DNA of 64,000 nt, from positions 329,115 through 393,114 of the forward strand of contig NZ_KQ948555.1 of assembly GCF_001514125.1 (NCBI RefSeq), read 5' to 3'. The position numbers and the translations under genes are program-made. Below, piece after piece: positions 61,182-64,000 of this stretch. Numbering within the stretch: the first letter of the stretch is position 1; each line of letters starts with the position of its first letter. Source of the stretch: Streptomyces longwoodensis (GTDB lineage: Bacteria > Actinomycetota > Actinomycetes > Streptomycetales > Streptomycetaceae). The notes beneath the pieces were generated by a model. The model saw nothing but the letters and a program-made list of their open reading frames with translations. It had not been told where the DNA came from and did no database searches.

Positions 61182-62429
61182 TCAGAACCCGTGCGGCAGC
61201 CACGGCGCCACCGCGCTGCCGAACCCCACGGAGGCCTCGGCGAGCGCCCCGCCGCGCAGCTCCCGCACCCGCCCGGCCGCCGCGAGCGATGCCAGCGACA
61301 CCCCGCCGAGGTACGCCGCCCCCAACTCCCGCGCCGACAGGGCGAGGTCCGCCGCGTCCGTCGTACGGTCGCAGCTCGCGCCCTTGGCGTCGCCGCTGAG
61401 CCGCCAACGCCCGGCGTTCCACGGGCAGAAGTCGTCCGCCACCTCCAGCACCACGTCCACCGGCGCCTGGTACGTGCGCGCCTGGAGCGCCGCCCCGACG
61501 TCCACCGGCCGCACGTGCAGCGCGTCGCGCACCTGCATCCCGCACCGCCGCACGTCCGACACCAGGTGCTGCCAGTCCTCGTCGACCGGCCGCCCGCGCG
61601 TCTTCAGCGACGACGTGAGGTCCAGGTCGAACAGGAACCGCCACAGCGCCGCCCGCGCCGCCGGGTCCATCCCGGCGAGGTCCTTCAGCAGCACCTGCCC
61701 CTCGGGCCCGGACGGCGTCCACTCCGGCCGCACCCGGTACCGCGCGAACCCGACCGTCTCCCCGTCCCGCTGCGCCAGCACGCACTGCAGCGGCGACGCC
61801 CCGCCCCGCTCGCTCTCCGGGTCCAGCAGGCCCACCCGCTCCCAGCCGGGCCGCCGCGCCAGCATCCCGGGCCGCTCCGGCACCGTCCGCGCGTACACCT
61901 CCTCGCACGCCGCGAGCGCGTCACCGGGCGCCGCGTACCGCAGCCGTACGTCCTCGGTGCCCGGCGGCACGGACAGCCGCACCCGCGCCGTGTCGATCTC
62001 GGCGCTCAGCGCGAACGTCGCGGCGCCGTACCCGAACCGGCCGTAGATCGCCGGCTCCGACGCGGTGAGCACCGCCAACGGCTCGCCCCAGGACCGCACG
62101 TCCTCCAGCTGCCGCCGCATCATCGACGTCAGCACCCCGCGCCGCCGGTGCGTCGCGGCCACGCTGACCATCGTCACGCCCGCGGCCGGCACCGACGCCC
62201 CGCCCGGCACGGTCAGCCGGAACGAGAACGCCCCGGCCGTCCCCACGCACACGTCCCCGTCCCACGCCCCGAGCGACCGGTCCGACTCGGTCAGCGCCCG
62301 CCACGTCTCACGCTCCTCCGGCGCCTCCGCGACCCCGCCGAACGCCCGCAGCAGCGTGTCGTACCAGCCGTCCCACTCGTCCTGCCGCAGCACCCGGAGG
62401 TCGCCCGCGAAGCCACCACGCCCGCTCAT
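61182..62429 (-). CDS. eis: Eis-family GNAT N-acetyltransferase
   Basis: A 415-residue protein of Eis length. The N-terminal GNAT domain has VSVAATHRRRGVLTSMMRRQ (acetyl-CoA pyrophosphate loop) and LTASEPAIYGRFGYG; a middle GNAT-like and a C-terminal SCP2-like domain follow, ending in Phe whose carboxylate serves as catalytic base in Mtb Eis. Eis acetylates amines, including aminoglycosides at several positions; the Streptomyces substrate is unknown. GAGGAG precedes the ATG. Confidence 0.9.
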   Translation of the reverse strand: MSGRGGFAGDLRVLRQDEWDGWYDTLLRAFGGVAEAPEERETWRALTESDRSLGAWDGDVCVGTAGAFSFRLTVPGGASVPAAGVTMVSVAATHRRRGVLTSMMRRQLEDVRSWGEPLAVLTASEPAIYGRFGYGAATFALSAEIDTARVRLSVPPGTEDVRLRYAAPGDALAACEEVYARTVPERPGMLARRPGWERVGLLDPESERGGASPLQCVLAQRDGETVGFARYRVRPEWTPSGPEGQVLLKDLAGMDPAARAALWRFLFDLDLTSSLKTRGRPVDEDWQHLVSDVRRCGMQVRDALHVRPVDVGAALQARTYQAPVDVVLEVADDFCPWNAGRWRLSGDAKGASCDRTTDAADLALSARELGAAYLGGVSLASLAAAGRVRELRGGALAEASVGFGSAVAPWLPHGF

Positions 62430-62638
62430 GTCACCGTCTCCTCGGTCGGTCCCCCGGTCACCATGGGTCCATCCGTACCAGGGCCGCGCGGACCCGGGCG
62501 AGGCAATTTCCCCGACCCCGGGGCGCGAGCGCTTTCCGTGCAGTTCACTGGAGTCCGCTGTGGAGTCGGGCCCCGGACGGGGGACAAGTGGGACCTCCCG
62601 TGCCAAGCAGCGGGTTCGATGGATAGGGTCCCGAACTG

Positions 62639-63823
62639 ATGGCAGCAGGACGAGGGCGGCGCGCGGAAGCCGAGACGGTCACGGCCCGGTTGAAGCACTT
62701 GATGCACCGGGTCCGCACCGGCGTGCGCAAAAGCGCCGTCGACTACTTCCGCGGCGACGGCTCCGACTGGATCGCCCTGGCCGGCCTGCTGCTCACCGTC
62801 CCGCTCATCGCCGCCGGCACCCTCGCCGCCCCCGTCTGGTGCTCCCCGGCCGCGCTGGTCCTGCCCATCGTCGCCGGCGGCCTCCTGCTGCGCCCGGCCA
62901 GCCTGCTCGGCCTGTACGCGGCGGCGGCCACCGCCCTGATCGTGGAGTCGGTGCGGCTCGGCCCTTACACCGAGGGCGGCGTCTCCCGGGTCACCCCCGG
63001 CGTCGTCCTCGTGGTCGCGGCATGCGGTTTCTTCGGCCTGCTGATCGCCCAGTTCCGCAGCCGCGTCGGCGTGCCCTGGCGGCGCGGCGGCACCATGCTC
63101 TTCGACCTGCGCGAACGCATCCGCGTCCAGAGCAAACTGCCGAAGCTGCCCAAGGGCTGGCACCAGGAGATGGCGCTGCGCCCGGCCGGCGGCCAGTCCT
63201 TCTCCGGCGACTTCGTGGTCGCGGCCCGCACCAACGGCGGCCGCACCCTCGAGGTCGTCCTCACCGACGTCTCCGGCAAGGGCATGGACGCCGGCTCCCG
63301 GGCCCTGCTGCTGTCCGGCGCGTTCGGCGGCCTGCTGGGCTCCCTACCCCCGCACGCCTTCCTCCCCGCCGCCAACGGCTACCTGCTGCGCCAGGACTGG
63401 GAGGAGGGCTTCGCCACTTCCATCCACCTCGTCCTCGACCTCGACTCCGGCGACTACGAGCTGTACTCCGCGGGCCACCCGCCGGGCCTCCAGCTCAGCG
63501 CGGGCAGCGGCCGCTGGGAGGAGAAGGCCGCCGAGGGCCCCCTCCTCGGGGTGTACGAGGGCGCCCAGTTCGACTCGGTCAAGGGGTCGCTGCGCGCCGG
63601 TGACGTGCTGATGCTGTTCACCGACGGCCTCGTCGAGACCGCCGAGCGCGACATCGCAGAGGGCATCGACCGCCTCACCGGCGAGGCCGACCGCTACGTC
63701 GCCGGCGGCTTCCAGGGCGCCGCCTGGCACCTGATCGAGGCGGTCGCCAAGGACGTCAACGACGACCGGGCCCTCCTGCTCATCTGCCGCGAAGGTGCCA
63801 CGGCCGTCTCCGCGCCCCGCTGA
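62639..63823 (+). CDS. Membrane-anchored PP2C phosphatase, SpoIIE type
   Basis: A 394-residue protein. After a basic N-terminus, three to four membrane helices (WIALAGLLLTVPLIAAGTLA; ALVLPIVAGGLLL; GVVLVVAACGFFGLLIAQF) occupy about 45-140. The C-terminal SpoIIE/RsbU phosphatase domain has GGQSFSGDFV, LTDVSGKGMDAG and MLFTDGLVETAERD. Such enzymes dephosphorylate anti-anti-sigma factors in partner-switching control. The ATG lacks a clear ribosome site and TAGGGT lies about 10 bases upstream, so the message may be leaderless. Confidence 0.92.
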   Translation: MAAGRGRRAEAETVTARLKHLMHRVRTGVRKSAVDYFRGDGSDWIALAGLLLTVPLIAAGTLAAPVWCSPAALVLPIVAGGLLLRPASLLGLYAAAATALIVESVRLGPYTEGGVSRVTPGVVLVVAACGFFGLLIAQFRSRVGVPWRRGGTMLFDLRERIRVQSKLPKLPKGWHQEMALRPAGGQSFSGDFVVAARTNGGRTLEVVLTDVSGKGMDAGSRALLLSGAFGGLLGSLPPHAFLPAANGYLLRQDWEEGFATSIHLVLDLDSGDYELYSAGHPPGLQLSAGSGRWEEKAAEGPLLGVYEGAQFDSVKGSLRAGDVLMLFTDGLVETAERDIAEGIDRLTGEADRYVAGGFQGAAWHLIEAVAKDVNDDRALLLICREGATAVSAPR

Positions 63824-63916
63824 CGCCGGGCGGCCATCGCCCGCTGTGTCCCGTTGCGCGTCCCCATGACACGGTCATGGAACTGTCCCATGCACGTAAC
63901 TACGGCCGGATCCTGA

Positions 63917-63946
63917 TTGCGACGGCAATCGGACACTTGCTACAGA
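63917..63946 (+). promoter_or_regulatory. Promoter of the gene at the right edge
   Basis: TTGCGA, an 18-base spacer, then TACAGA, followed within a few bases by in-frame ATG codons. Confidence 0.5.
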
Positions 63947-63960
63947 TGGGATGCGTACAG

Positions 63961-64000
63961 ATGTGGCAGACAGACCCCAACGGGGGAGGGCGGGTTCGGT
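63961..64000 (+). CDS. Start of an unidentified protein (partial)
   Basis: An open frame begins ATG TGG CAG ACA GAC and encodes MWQTDPNGGGRVR up to the window edge; an in-frame ATG five codons earlier is an alternative. The upstream promoter-like sequence and low third-position AT support a real gene start. Too little is visible to identify it. Confidence 0.45.
   Translation, partial: MWQTDPNGGGRVR

Overview
This 64 kb window is high-GC chromosomal DNA from a Streptomyces. The evidence is strong GC bias at third codon positions, GTG/TTG starts, ATGA/GTGA stop-start overlaps, a PknG kinase, a HelR RNA-polymerase motor, an LAXTG sortase substrate and Streptomyces-type leader peptides. From memory of gene order (not computed), it resembles the SCO2625-SCO2670 region of S. 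coelicolor. I see no tRNA, rRNA, CRISPR array, transposase, integrase or phage gene. It looks like core or near-core chromosome.

Layout. 1-4.7 kb: tail of a sortase-anchored protein, ettA, a hotdog thioesterase, an unknown protein, a group II truncated haemoglobin and a PCMT-like methyltransferase. 4.7-15.8 kb: one long minus-strand operon: GlnX-like membrane sensor, GlnH-like binding protein, coiled-coil protein, PknG kinase, PP2C phosphatase, VWA protein, FHA protein. It contains the mycobacterial glnX-glnH-pknG amino-acid-sensing module enlarged with a phosphatase, a metal-ion adhesion domain and a phosphothreonine reader. 16-18.4 kb: helR behind a perfect rifamycin-associated element (RAE). 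18.4-25.2 kb: csnR-E-F-G-H-K, a glucosamine-oligosaccharide uptake operon under a ROK repressor with its palindromic operator. 25.4-30.4 kb: MscS channel, HNH protein, small leader gene plus malQ, small membrane protein. 30.5-34.5 kb: two divergent regulator/effector pairs, TetR/FAD-monooxygenase with an unusually dense operator array and MarR/EamA exporter. 34.6-48.5 kb: two paralogous aminopeptidase N genes enclosing DUF1203, asd, an ECF-like sigma factor with a partner membrane protein, a large secreted subtilase, a NUDIX hydrolase and an AbiEi-like protein. 48.6-50.4 kb: a mycothiol-nitroreductase homologue and sodF with a Nur box and a 3' UTR matching the known s-SodF sRNA arrangement. 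50.4-57.1 kb: an organosulfur (sulfonate) uptake/desulfonation operon and a second ROK regulator, each preceded by a tiny cysteine-containing leader ORF. 57.4-64 kb: bioY, an amino-acid permease, rpiB, a Nei-type glycosylase, an Eis-type acetyltransferase, a SpoIIE-type phosphatase, and the start of one further gene.

The most informative items are the expanded PknG cassette, the seven-site operator array between tetR and the monooxygenase, the leaderless cysteine leader ORFs of the sulfonate locus (one of only eight residues, MSCRTFCC), and the two-faced RAE promoter whose outward-facing transcript would run straight into a terminator hairpin.
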